From assembly GCF_003609605.1 (NCBI RefSeq), contig NZ_MCHY01000008.1:434001-498000 (forward strand): a stretch of DNA of 64,000 nucleotides. Direction: 5' to 3'. The position numbers and the translations under genes are program-made. The DNA comes from Ammoniphilus oxalaticus. GTDB lineage: Bacteria > Bacillota > Bacilli > Aneurinibacillales > RAOX-1. Each line of letters starts with the position of its first letter. Position 1 is the first letter of the stretch. Positions 57,177 through 64,000 of this stretch are shown piece after piece. The notes under the pieces were generated by a model. That model did not search any database. It saw only the letters and a list, made by a program, of their open reading frames with translations, and had not been told where the DNA came from.

Positions 57177-58026
57177 AGAGTTTATGAAACGAAGACAAAA
57201 CGATCAACAACGGAAACCGACGCGCGTGTTGGCTGTAACGAGCGGCAAGGGTGGCGTTGGAAAATCTAATTTTACAATTAACTTTGGTCTCTCGTTGGTC
57301 GAGCTTGGACAAAAAGTAGTGATCATCGATTTAGATCTTGGCATGGCAAACATTAATATTTTACTCGGGTTAACGCCGCGTTACTCGATGATGGATCTAA
57401 TAGATCGAGACTTAACCATTTGGGAAATCATGGAGCAGGGTCCACGGGGGATTGAATTCATTTCAGGCGGTTCAGGATTTCATGATGTATTGCGCTTGGA
57501 CGAGCAGAAGTTGAATACGCTTTTAGCGGAAATGGAGAAGCTACACGGCTATGCGGACGTCATTTTGCTCGATTTAGGAGCGGGCATTTCGGGCGAATCG
57601 CTGCGCTTTATTCTCGCCGCCGATGAAGTTATCTTAATTAGCACACCTGAGCCAACTGCGATTACAGATGCTTACTCCCTATTAAAAATTGCCCATGGGC
57701 ATCATGCCGCAGTTGTGACGAAGCTGATCGTGAATCGTGTTCAATCGTACCGTGAAGGCGAACAAGTAGCGAAAAAAATTGAAATGGTCGCCAATCAATT
57801 TTTAAATTATCAGTTAGAAACTTTAGGTTATATAGAAGAAGATCGTCATGTGTTGCAGGCAGTGAAAAAACAACGTCCATTTTGTTTGGAATATCCGAAT
57901 AGCAAAGTGAGCAAAGGCTTGCGAGAGATGGCAAAAGGCTTTATGAGCGGACATAGTCCTCAATTGCAAGCAGCGGGGGGCATGAAAGCATTTATTCACA
58001 GATTGACTCAATTTGGAAGACGGTAG
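57148..58026 (+). CDS. flhG: MinD-like ATPase FlhG (YlxH)
   Basis: 292 aa. Deviant Walker A GKGGVGKS (33-40) and the MinD-like VVIIDLDLGMAN. It stimulates FlhF and, in Bacillus, helps load FliM/FliY and pattern flagella. The ATG chosen has AGGAG 9 nt upstream. The N-terminal stretch SDQAQHLREFMKRRQ matches the DQAxxLR motif that activates FlhF. Confidence 0.95.
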   Translation: MISDQAQHLREFMKRRQNDQQRKPTRVLAVTSGKGGVGKSNFTINFGLSLVELGQKVVIIDLDLGMANINILLGLTPRYSMMDLIDRDLTIWEIMEQGPRGIEFISGGSGFHDVLRLDEQKLNTLLAEMEKLHGYADVILLDLGAGISGESLRFILAADEVILISTPEPTAITDAYSLLKIAHGHHAAVVTKLIVNRVQSYREGEQVAKKIEMVANQFLNYQLETLGYIEEDRHVLQAVKKQRPFCLEYPNSKVSKGLREMAKGFMSGHSPQLQAAGGMKAFIHRLTQFGRR

Positions 58027-58047
58027 CTTGAAAGGGGGGAGGTTGGG

Positions 58048-58827
58048 ATGGCGATGAATCTAAACAGACAAAAGGAGCTCGCGGCAGATGAGCGGTGGTG
58101 GGAGGCTTGGACGGAAAAGCGCGATCTAACAGCAAGAGAACATTTGACGCATCGGTACATGCCTGTCGTGCATCGCATCGCGACGCGAATCAAGCTGACA
58201 CTGCCGCAAATGGTCGATAAAGATGATTTAATCAGTTGGGGGTATCTTGGTCTGCTCGACGCTTTGCAAAAGTTTGATTATCAGCTGGGCTGGACGTTTG
58301 AAACGTACGCGGTGCCGCGCATTCGTGGGGCGATTATCGATGGACTACGCGGAACAGATTGGGTGCCTCGTTCGATTCGCAGCAAAGCTAGAAAGCTAGA
58401 GGAGGCGCAACGATCGTTGGAACAGGCCTATTTTCGAGCCCCAACCGAAGCGGAGCTGTGTGAACATTTAGAAATGAGCAAGACGGAACTGCAAAAGGTT
58501 TCCAGGCAAGTTTCCAATAGCCATGTCGTCTCCTTGGACGAACCGCGCCAACATGGAGATGAGGATACGACTTTGATGCAACAGCTTGTTGATGAGTGGG
58601 AGCCGACTCAGGTCGATCAAGTCGAGCAACAGGAAACGCGGCAACTATTGGGGCAATTAATTGAGAAATTGCCAGAACGCGAACAGCTTGTGCTTTCTTT
58701 GATCTATGTAGAAGAGCTTACCTTTTCACATACAGCGGAAGTGCTTGGCGTGACGACGGGACGGATCTCGCAAATTCATTCGAAAGTGATCGCTCGCCTA
58801 CGCGAACAATTTAAGAGATTTGAATAA
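58048..58827 (+). CDS. sigD: Flagellar sigma factor SigD (FliA/WhiG family)
   Basis: 259 aa. Sigma-70 region 2 (DDLISWGYLGLLDALQKFD), region 3 and region 4 helix-turn-helix (FSHTAEVLGVTTGRISQIHSK). It directs late flagellar genes; a matching consensus promoter stands before motA in this window. GGGGGGAGG precedes the ATG. In B. subtilis the cheBAWCD genes lie between flhG and sigD; here the gap is 21 nt. Confidence 0.97.
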   Translation: MAMNLNRQKELAADERWWEAWTEKRDLTAREHLTHRYMPVVHRIATRIKLTLPQMVDKDDLISWGYLGLLDALQKFDYQLGWTFETYAVPRIRGAIIDGLRGTDWVPRSIRSKARKLEEAQRSLEQAYFRAPTEAELCEHLEMSKTELQKVSRQVSNSHVVSLDEPRQHGDEDTTLMQQLVDEWEPTQVDQVEQQETRQLLGQLIEKLPEREQLVLSLIYVEELTFSHTAEVLGVTTGRISQIHSKVIARLREQFKRFE

Positions 58828-58850
58828 CAAGATAGATGTTATTAAAGCAG

Positions 58851-58886
58851 GAGGAGGTCTCTAGCGAAGAGAACCTCCTCTTTGTT
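58851..58886. terminator. Terminator between sigD and motB
   Basis: GAGGAGGT pairs with ACCTCCTC, with an inner CTCT/AGAG helix and a T-rich tail on the plus strand. It ends the flgB-sigD operon and lies just past the stop of the convergent motB. Confidence 0.75.
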
Positions 58887-58896
58887 ATTAACTAGC

Positions 58897-59613
58897 CTAG
58901 TAGATAGACATCTCGACTCTTCTGTTTTTACTTCTTCCCTCGATGGTAGTGTTATCGCCAATCGAATTATATTCCCCATAACCAACGGCTCGAAAGTGAC
59001 TCGGATTCAAACCCTCTTCATCTAAGACAAGTTTCATAAAATTAACAGCTCGCTGCGCGCTTAATTCCCAATTATCAGCGAATTCGTGATTATAAATCGG
59101 AACGTTATCCGTATGCCCCGATACTTCTACCCGATACTGCGGATACTCGGCTAACATGAGAGAGATTTCGCGGGCCAAGCCGATTGAACTTTCCTTTACG
59201 GCGGCGCTTCCTGAATCAAATAAGGCATGGTCACGAATCGTAATTTTTAGTTCTTCTTCATCCAACCCCGTGTAAACTTTGGCCTGTAAACCGTTCTGTT
59301 CAATATATCTATCAATTGAAGTTTTTAAACTATGTAGATCGTTCCTTTTCACGGTTTCAAAGTCGACTGGAAAATCATCAGCTAAAGGCTCGGTTTGAAC
59401 TTCCGCAGGCACAGGCTCGATACTTCCATCTAGAATTCCATCAGAACCTTGAAATTGCGTAAGAAATGCATTTTTCATTAAATCAAATTTCACAGCATCG
59501 ATCGTTGAAATGGAGAGCATAGCAATAAACGTGGCGAGAAGTAAGGTCAAAAGGTCAGCGTATGGTAACAGCCAACTATCGTCAACTTTTTCTTCGTCGA
59601 GCTCGTTAAGCAT
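58897..59613 (-). CDS. motB: Flagellar stator protein MotB
   Basis: 238 aa. Single transmembrane helix with the ion-binding Asp20 (LPYADLLTLLLATF), a plug region, and a C-terminal OmpA-like peptidoglycan-binding domain (VSGHTDNVPI). The PYADLLTLLL pattern is closer to proton-type MotB than to sodium-type MotS, so a proton motor is the better guess. AAGGAG precedes the chosen ATG, which overlaps the end of motA by 8 nt. Confidence 0.95.
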   Translation of the reverse strand: MLNELDEEKVDDSWLLPYADLLTLLLATFIAMLSISTIDAVKFDLMKNAFLTQFQGSDGILDGSIEPVPAEVQTEPLADDFPVDFETVKRNDLHSLKTSIDRYIEQNGLQAKVYTGLDEEELKITIRDHALFDSGSAAVKESSIGLAREISLMLAEYPQYRVEVSGHTDNVPIYNHEFADNWELSAQRAVNFMKLVLDEEGLNPSHFRAVGYGEYNSIGDNTTIEGRSKNRRVEMSIY

Positions 59614-60418
59614 TGATCTCCTTCTCATTCATGACACTCCTTTCCTGAGTCGAACTATTGTTATACTTCTCTCTCTCTTCCATTGAAAGAAATATAAGAA
59701 GTTTCGCTTCTAAGATCCTCGGATTTTGAACTTCCGCTAAGCCAAGTATTCCCTCAGTCATCATTACTTTTAGTTCCGCTTCTTGTTGTGAAAGCCTTTT
59801 AAGTTTGTTGGCAATCGGGTGCCAGAGTACGTAACCAGAGAAAATTCCGAATAACGTAGCCATAAAAGCGGCAGAGATCGAAGCGCCAAGCACGTCCATA
59901 TCCGTCATATTGCCCATTGCGGAGATCAACCCGACGACCGCGCCCAGCACACCGAGCGTAGGGGCATAAGTGCCCGCTTGTGAGAAGAGCGCCGCGTTGG
60001 CCCGATGTCTTAGCTGCATCGCCTCTATTTCTTGGGCCAGGATATCCCTTGTCAGTTCCTGGTCGCTTCCATCTAAGATCAAGCCAAGTCCAAGTTTTAG
60101 AAAAGGATGATCCGCTTTCTCTATTTCAGGTTCGAGGGCCAACAGCCCTTCTCTTCTAACTAACACAGACACATCCGCAAAAAATCGGACGATTTCCTCT
60201 TTAGAGATTCTCTTTTTCGGTGTAAGCACCATTTTCAATAAAATGGGGAATCTTTTTAACTCGTTTCCGGGAAAAGCGACGGCCAAGGATGCGCCTGTTC
60301 CTACAAAGATAATTAAGATTGCGGCTGGATTGAATAACGCCCCTAAACTCGCACCTTTCATGACCATTCCCAAGCCTACTGCAATGACTCCCAACAAGAT
60401 ACCGATGATTGTCGACAT
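59606..60418 (-). CDS. motA: Flagellar stator protein MotA
   Basis: 270 aa, four transmembrane helices; helices 3 and 4 (LGVLGAVVGLISAMGNM and SISAAFMATLFGIFSGY) line the ion channel, and the large cytoplasmic loop touches FliG. AGGAGG lies 10 nt before the ATG. It is transcribed against the main operon with motB, from a sigma-D promoter about 185 nt upstream. Confidence 0.96.
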   Translation of the reverse strand: MSTIIGILLGVIAVGLGMVMKGASLGALFNPAAILIIFVGTGASLAVAFPGNELKRFPILLKMVLTPKKRISKEEIVRFFADVSVLVRREGLLALEPEIEKADHPFLKLGLGLILDGSDQELTRDILAQEIEAMQLRHRANAALFSQAGTYAPTLGVLGAVVGLISAMGNMTDMDVLGASISAAFMATLFGIFSGYVLWHPIANKLKRLSQQEAELKVMMTEGILGLAEVQNPRILEAKLLIFLSMEEREKYNNSSTQERSVMNEKEINA

Positions 60419-60804
60419 GCTCTGGGTTCCTCCTCTATTTCTATTTATGATGTATAAAGCTTCTTGCGCTAAGCGGTCATCCTATCTGTGATTCTCTCAA
60501 TCAATTGGATATGGACTAATATGTATAAATGGATTGTTGGCGCTATTTCGTAGTGATAGACTCGCTTGGATCGACTCGTTCTATTTAAGTTTATACTTGC
60601 TTTATAATATATATCGGCAACAAGCGCCATGTGTTTAGACTAATCAAGAAGAGCGCTGGCAAATTGTGTCGAATGGATTTAGAATAAAGCTATCAGGACG
60701 ACTATACATGTATCCTTTATATATAAAAGTTGAGGACTATTGCTGAATTCGGTTAAACAAAACAGCGCAATGTGTCGATTCTATTAAAAGAGGTGAAAAT
60801 GGCG
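60419..60804. other. Intergenic region between divergent motA and yaaR
   Basis: About 385 bases with no gene. It contains the motA sigma-D promoter and two weak sigma-D-like sequences toward yaaR: TAAA (60724-60727) with GCTGAATT at 14 bp, and TAAA (60754-60757) with GTCGATTC at 16 bp. The 185-nt motA leader between 60419 and about 60605 shows no obvious hairpin to me. Confidence 0.6.
60611..60637 (-). promoter_or_regulatory. Consensus sigma-D promoter of motAB
   Basis: On the minus strand TAAA, a 15-bp spacer and GCCGATAT match the SigD/FliA consensus at every position. It links motAB to the sigD gene in the same window. Confidence 0.93.
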
Positions 60805-61245
60805 ATGAAAGTCAGCGAAGGTTTAAGATTAAATAGTGAAGCGCGTCTTCAACCGAACGAACGAGCGGCAACTCAATCGGCTTCATTTCGGAAACTGATG
60901 GTCGAACAGCAGCATCAATTGAGCAGCGAAAGATTGCAACAATTGCTCCAAGAGGTGGAACAACGCGGCGAACAATTGAGGCAGCGACAGACGATCGAAC
61001 AACTGCGCGCCTATCAAGCGTCTGTTCGTAAATTTGTGAAAGAAGCGGTGGACCATGGGGTTGGTTTGAAAGAAACGCGCGGTTTTTCCTTTCGCGGCGA
61101 TGAACGTCGTTTGAAAATAGTGCAACAATTGGATGAAAAGTTACTTGCTTTGACGGATCAATTATTAGAAGAGCAAGAAACAACGATCGATCTGTTGGAT
61201 CGAATCGGAGAAATTAAAGGATTGTTACTAAATTTGATCACCTAG
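60805..61245 (+). CDS. yaaR: YaaR/DUF327 family protein
   Basis: 146 aa, mostly helical. It follows B. subtilis YaaR along its length: SFRKLMVEQQHQLS, a QEVEQRGEQLRQRQT helix, FVKEAVDHGVGLKETRGF and the C-terminal DRIGEIKGLLLNLIT. Function unknown. I chose the ATG of MKVSEG, 9 nt after GAGGTG; another ATG lies two codons upstream. In B. subtilis yaaR is far from flagellar genes; here it opens a motility cluster with fliL and flhO. Confidence 0.85.
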   Translation: MKVSEGLRLNSEARLQPNERAATQSASFRKLMVEQQHQLSSERLQQLLQEVEQRGEQLRQRQTIEQLRAYQASVRKFVKEAVDHGVGLKETRGFSFRGDERRLKIVQQLDEKLLALTDQLLEEQETTIDLLDRIGEIKGLLLNLIT

Positions 61246-61284
61246 CTAGTCAGAGGAACCTGCGTAAAGGGGGCTACAAAAAGC

Positions 61285-61713
61285 ATGAATCTTTTTAGAA
61301 GATCCATCCTGATTATGGTTGCGATCGCGGCGATTGCCGTTATTTCATTGAGCGCTTGGAACTATTTAAAAAACACCGGAAGTCGAAACGAAGTCAAAGC
61401 GCAAACCGCAGAAAATTGGGTGGAGCGAACAGTTGAGACGGAACCGATTACAACCAACCTGTTAGAAGGGGGTTGGATTAAAGTCCAATTTGCGATTGAA
61501 ACGGATTCACCGAAAATAAAACAAACATTAGAGAACACTTCCTTTCAAACCCAAAGCATCATCTTAAAAATCGTTGCTCAGTTGAAGAGAGAACAATTGG
61601 GTGGTCAAGCGGGATTACAGCTCGTTGAAGAGGCAGTCCGAGATAAATTAAATGAAACGTTAGGCGGGCAACGGGTCCTGCGGGTCTATACGACGGATCG
61701 CTTGATTCAATAG
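61285..61713 (+). CDS. fliL: Flagellar basal body-associated protein FliL
   Basis: 142 aa. One transmembrane helix (about 7-27), then a FliL-type periplasmic domain: TNLLEGGWIKVQFAIETD and a C-terminal RDKLNETLGGQRVLRVY with the final TDRLIQ. It supports the stator. It has moved from its usual place beside fliM to this second cluster. AAGGGGG precedes the ATG. Confidence 0.85.
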   Translation: MNLFRRSILIMVAIAAIAVISLSAWNYLKNTGSRNEVKAQTAENWVERTVETEPITTNLLEGGWIKVQFAIETDSPKIKQTLENTSFQTQSIILKIVAQLKREQLGGQAGLQLVEEAVRDKLNETLGGQRVLRVYTTDRLIQ

Positions 61714-61758
61714 AGCGCTTTTCGTTATTTCTACATAAGTAAAGTAGGTGGTACGGAG

Positions 61759-62217
61759 ATGCAAGGTGGTGAAGTGTACTTTTATGTGATGATGCTTGGC
61801 TTAATCTTTGTCGGGTTGGCGATGATCTACAAGCCAAAACAAAAAGCGGTAGAGGAAGAGCAGGATAACGCCAACACATTGCGGCTGGTTTCCGAGACGA
61901 ATTTAAAAATGGAGCAGCAGTTTCGCGCGTTGTCCGCTCAGATCGTGGAGTTGCAAGTGGAACTGGAGCAACTTCGTTCACAAGCGGTAAACACCGACAA
62001 TGAAGACGAGACAACGAACGGTCAACAATTGGGGTTAGAGCGACGCTATGCGGACGTATTTCAGCTAGCGAAGCAGGGTTTGCCAAAAGAAGAGATCGCC
62101 AAACAGTTAGAAATGGGTACAGGTGAAGTCGAATTAATCATGCAATTGAATCAATTGACCGATTCTGCGCAGTCAACTGAGAAAGTGGTTCGTGGGGAAC
62201 GGAGGCGGAGAGGATGA
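61759..62217 (+). CDS. SwrB-like membrane protein (DUF6115 type)
   Basis: 152 aa. N-terminal transmembrane helix (about 7-24), a coiled coil (about 35-76), and a C-terminal helix-turn-helix-like segment, VFQLAKQGLPKEEIAKQL then GEVELIMQL (about 100-130). This is the layout of B. subtilis SwrB, which promotes swarming and sits right after sigD there. Sequence similarity is modest, so the name is by architecture and position. It overlaps the next gene by 4 nt. Confidence 0.7.
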   Translation: MQGGEVYFYVMMLGLIFVGLAMIYKPKQKAVEEEQDNANTLRLVSETNLKMEQQFRALSAQIVELQVELEQLRSQAVNTDNEDETTNGQQLGLERRYADVFQLAKQGLPKEEIAKQLEMGTGEVELIMQLNQLTDSAQSTEKVVRGERRRRG

Positions 62218-62678
62218 ACAGACGAGCCGTGTTACTTGGAATCGGAATCGGGATCATCATCGGCGCTTCAATGATGAAACTAGGCACCTCATCACCCGCT
62301 CAGTCCCAGCCTGCGGCAGCATCGCCAGTCGTTGCGGATGAACCAGCCCTGCTTGAACAACCGCAAGTGGAACAATGGTTGCAAGAAAACGGGTATGCCT
62401 TTGTTAAGCAAAGTGACTGGGAAGCGCAAACGAAACGCGTAGCAGAACTGGAAAATGGCGCTCCTGCTCCGATACGGACGACGATCTATATTAACCCCGG
62501 ATTAAGTGTGTCGGGAATTGAACACATGTTGGTCACGATGGAGGTACTGCCTGAACAAAACCAGTTTCGTAGTTTAATCGCCGAACAAGGCTTAACGAAA
62601 AAAGTGCGGACCGGTTTTTTTACATTTGAAGGACCACAAACCGAACAATCGATTATTCAGCAAATTACAAAGCAATAG
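62214..62678 (+). CDS. Membrane-anchored protein with MltG/YceG LysM-like subdomain
   Basis: 154 aa. An N-terminal transmembrane anchor (about 5-23), an alanine/proline-rich linker, and a C-terminal segment (about 88-152: IYINPGLSVSGIEHML, FRSLIAEQGL, GFFTFEGPQTEQSIIQQI) resembling the LysM-like part of the lytic transglycosylase MltG. The catalytic domain of MltG is absent, so no enzyme activity is expected. Short proteins like this occur in related Bacillales, often annotated as MltG. It starts at ATGA within the swrB-like gene. Confidence 0.65.
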   Translation: MNRRAVLLGIGIGIIIGASMMKLGTSSPAQSQPAAASPVVADEPALLEQPQVEQWLQENGYAFVKQSDWEAQTKRVAELENGAPAPIRTTIYINPGLSVSGIEHMLVTMEVLPEQNQFRSLIAEQGLTKKVRTGFFTFEGPQTEQSIIQQITKQ

Positions 62679-62699
62679 AGAAGGAAGGAGGAATGTAGC

Positions 62700-63500
62700 A
62701 TGTTTAAAGGTTTAAATACAGCCACATCAGGGATGATCGCCCAACAACGACGCCAAGATGCGCTATCGCATAATTTAGCGAATATGAACACGCCAGGATT
62801 TAAAAAGGACCAAGCAATGCTGCGTTCTTTTCCAGAGATGCTTACACATCGGATTGAAAACGGGCAACAAGGGTTACCCGGAGCGCCAAGGCAAGCTTCA
62901 CAAATCGGTAGCTTGGCGACAGGTGTTTATGCGCAAGAACATATCCCGCTATTTGACACGGGAGACATCATTGAAACGGAAAAACCACACGATTTTGCAA
63001 TTGCAGACTATGCGTTAGCGCCGAACCAAATTGACGGTCGCGCGGTGAAACCCGCCATCTTTTTCGCCGTGCAAACGAGGGCAGGGGAGCTTGAATATAC
63101 GCGTAATGGAAACTTTACCGTTGATGCCCTCGGACAATTGGTTACATCAGACGGTTCCCGCGTGTTAGACACACAAGGAAACCCGTTGTTTATTGGCGAG
63201 GACGGGCGTGTCCAAGCGACTGAACTCGGGCTGGTACGCATTGAAAATCCTCACGACTTAATCCGCAGCGGCAGCGATCGGTATCGATATGAAGGTGACA
63301 ATCCACCTGGTTTATTACCGCCTGGCGTCGCGGACGGCTTTTCGGTTCGGAATGGGTTCATTGAGCGGGCGAATGTCGACCCAGGTCAAACGATCACGGA
63401 TATGATGGTCACGATGCGGGCTTATGAATCGAATCAAAAAGTAATCCAGTCGTATGATCGAACGATGGAATTGTTAAATTCGATCGGACGTTTAGGCTAG
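62700..63500 (+). CDS. flhO: Flagellar hook-basal body protein, FlhO (FlgF/FlgG family)
   Basis: 266-aa distal-rod type protein. N-terminal rod motif GLNTATSGMIAQQRRQDALSH and NTPGF, a D1-type middle (EYTRNGNFTVDALGQLVTSDG) and the C-terminal VTMRAYESNQKVIQSYDRTMEL. The N-terminus is close to B. subtilis FlhO. GGAAGGAGGAATGTAGC precedes the ATG. Confidence 0.9.
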   Translation: MFKGLNTATSGMIAQQRRQDALSHNLANMNTPGFKKDQAMLRSFPEMLTHRIENGQQGLPGAPRQASQIGSLATGVYAQEHIPLFDTGDIIETEKPHDFAIADYALAPNQIDGRAVKPAIFFAVQTRAGELEYTRNGNFTVDALGQLVTSDGSRVLDTQGNPLFIGEDGRVQATELGLVRIENPHDLIRSGSDRYRYEGDNPPGLLPPGVADGFSVRNGFIERANVDPGQTITDMMVTMRAYESNQKVIQSYDRTMELLNSIGRLG

Positions 63501-63510
63501 GAGGAAAAAG

Positions 63511-64000
63511 ATGAATACATCGTTATATATATCAAATGGGGCGTTACAAGCGTATCAACAGCGCTTGGATACCGTTTCGTATAATATCGCTAATGTGAAT
63601 ACAGTCGGGTATAAACAACGCGAAGCGAGCTTTGCGGAAAATTTAGCGACCGAAGTGGACAATCAGCCGAACCGCGACGAAGAAATCGGTCGGCGGTCAC
63701 CGCATGAAATCCGTGTCGGTTATGGAGCAAGACTTGGACAAACCTCGATCAATATGAAACAAGGCGGGGCCAAAGAAACAGGGCAACCGTTTGACATCAT
63801 GGTCGAGGGTGATGGTTTGTTTGTCGTCAGCGACGAAACCGGCGCCTTACGTTACACACGCGACGGAGCCTTTAAACAAAGCCCAGCAGAGGAAGAAGAC
63901 TTTTATTATTTGGTCACCGCTCAGGGCGACTATCTGCTTGATGATTTCGGAGAACCGCTTGAAATTGACACGGGTTACGATGTAAAGCTGTTGGAAAACG
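63511..64000 (+). CDS. flhP: Flagellar hook-basal body protein, FlhP (FlgF/FlgG family), 3' truncated by window edge
   Basis: 163 codons are visible and the frame is open at the right edge. It starts MNTSLYISNGALQAYQQRLD with the rod motif VSYNIANVNTVGYKQ and FDIMVEGDGLFVV of the D1 domain, so it is a second FlgG-family rod protein, as in the flhO-flhP pair of B. subtilis. AGGAGG lies 6 nt before the ATG, 10 nt after flhO. Confidence 0.9.
   Translation, partial: MNTSLYISNGALQAYQQRLDTVSYNIANVNTVGYKQREASFAENLATEVDNQPNRDEEIGRRSPHEIRVGYGARLGQTSINMKQGGAKETGQPFDIMVEGDGLFVVSDETGALRYTRDGAFKQSPAEEEDFYYLVTAQGDYLLDDFGEPLEIDTGYDVKLLEN

Noticed and set aside
61559-62086. 175-codon minus-strand frame across fliL and the swrB-like gene
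   Set aside because: Arg/Ser/Pro-rich translation with no recognisable domain, lying against two supported genes.

Overview
The window is chromosomal DNA of a flagellated, endospore-forming Gram-positive bacterium of the class Bacilli. The gene order and protein sequences resemble the Paenibacillus/Brevibacillus/Alicyclobacillus side of the Bacillales more than Bacillus subtilis itself. Supporting signs are strong Shine-Dalgarno sites, sporulation genes (ylbJ, sda), codY, fapR, smc-ftsY-ylxM-ffh and a flg/fli operon directly after codY. The genus cannot be fixed from the sequence. No rRNA, tRNA, CRISPR array, insertion sequence or prophage was seen. Almost every gene is a recognisable housekeeping or motility gene.

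Layout: (1) 1-2.8 kb, the end of sdaAA and recG. (2) 3.2-9.7 kb, the ylb block: rsmD, coaD, ylbJ, a patatin-like hydrolase, a PDZ/Lon-type protease, tmcAL, the YceD/DUF177 gene and rpmF. (3) 9.8-16 kb, the fatty-acid operon fapR-plsX-fabH-fabD-fabG-acpP and then fabF, with a FapR operator at the fapR promoter. (4) 16-30 kb, rnc, a radical SAM gene, smc, ftsY, ylxM, ffh, rpsP, khpA, ylqD, rimM, trmD, rplS, lepB, rbgA, rnhB and yraN. (5) 30.3-32.2 kb on the minus strand, sda and yifB, separated by a cluster of DnaA boxes. (6) 32.3-42.3 kb, sucCD, dprA, topA, trmFO, hslVU and codY. (7) 42.5-58.8 kb, a c-di-GMP-I riboswitch and then flgB-flgC-fliE-fliF-fliG-fliH-fliI-fliJ-motE-flbD-fliN-fliO-fliP-fliQ-fliR-flhB-flhA-flhF-flhG-sigD. 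(8) 58.9-64 kb, minus-strand motAB behind a consensus sigma-D promoter, then plus-strand yaaR, fliL, a swrB-like gene, a short MltG-like membrane protein, flhO and the start of flhP.

How it works together: regions 1-6 are growth functions (lipid synthesis, protein targeting, ribosome maturation, chromosome structure, tRNA modification, proteolysis). Regions 7-8 build and power the flagellum. The motility operon appears to be gated by c-di-GMP: the riboswitch P1 helix and an antiterminator compete for the same bases ahead of a terminator, which predicts shut-off at high c-di-GMP. SigD made from this operon would then fire the late genes motAB.

The most unusual point is what the flagellar operon lacks. 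fliK, flgD, flgE, fliM, cheY and the cheBAWCD block, all part of the B. subtilis fla/che operon, are not here. fliL has moved to a second cluster, and a short stand-alone FliN takes the place of FliY. I found no evidence of a wholly unknown system. The best leads are this pared-down operon with its riboswitch, the small motility cluster that contains yaaR and the MltG-like protein, and the DnaA-box cluster ahead of sda.
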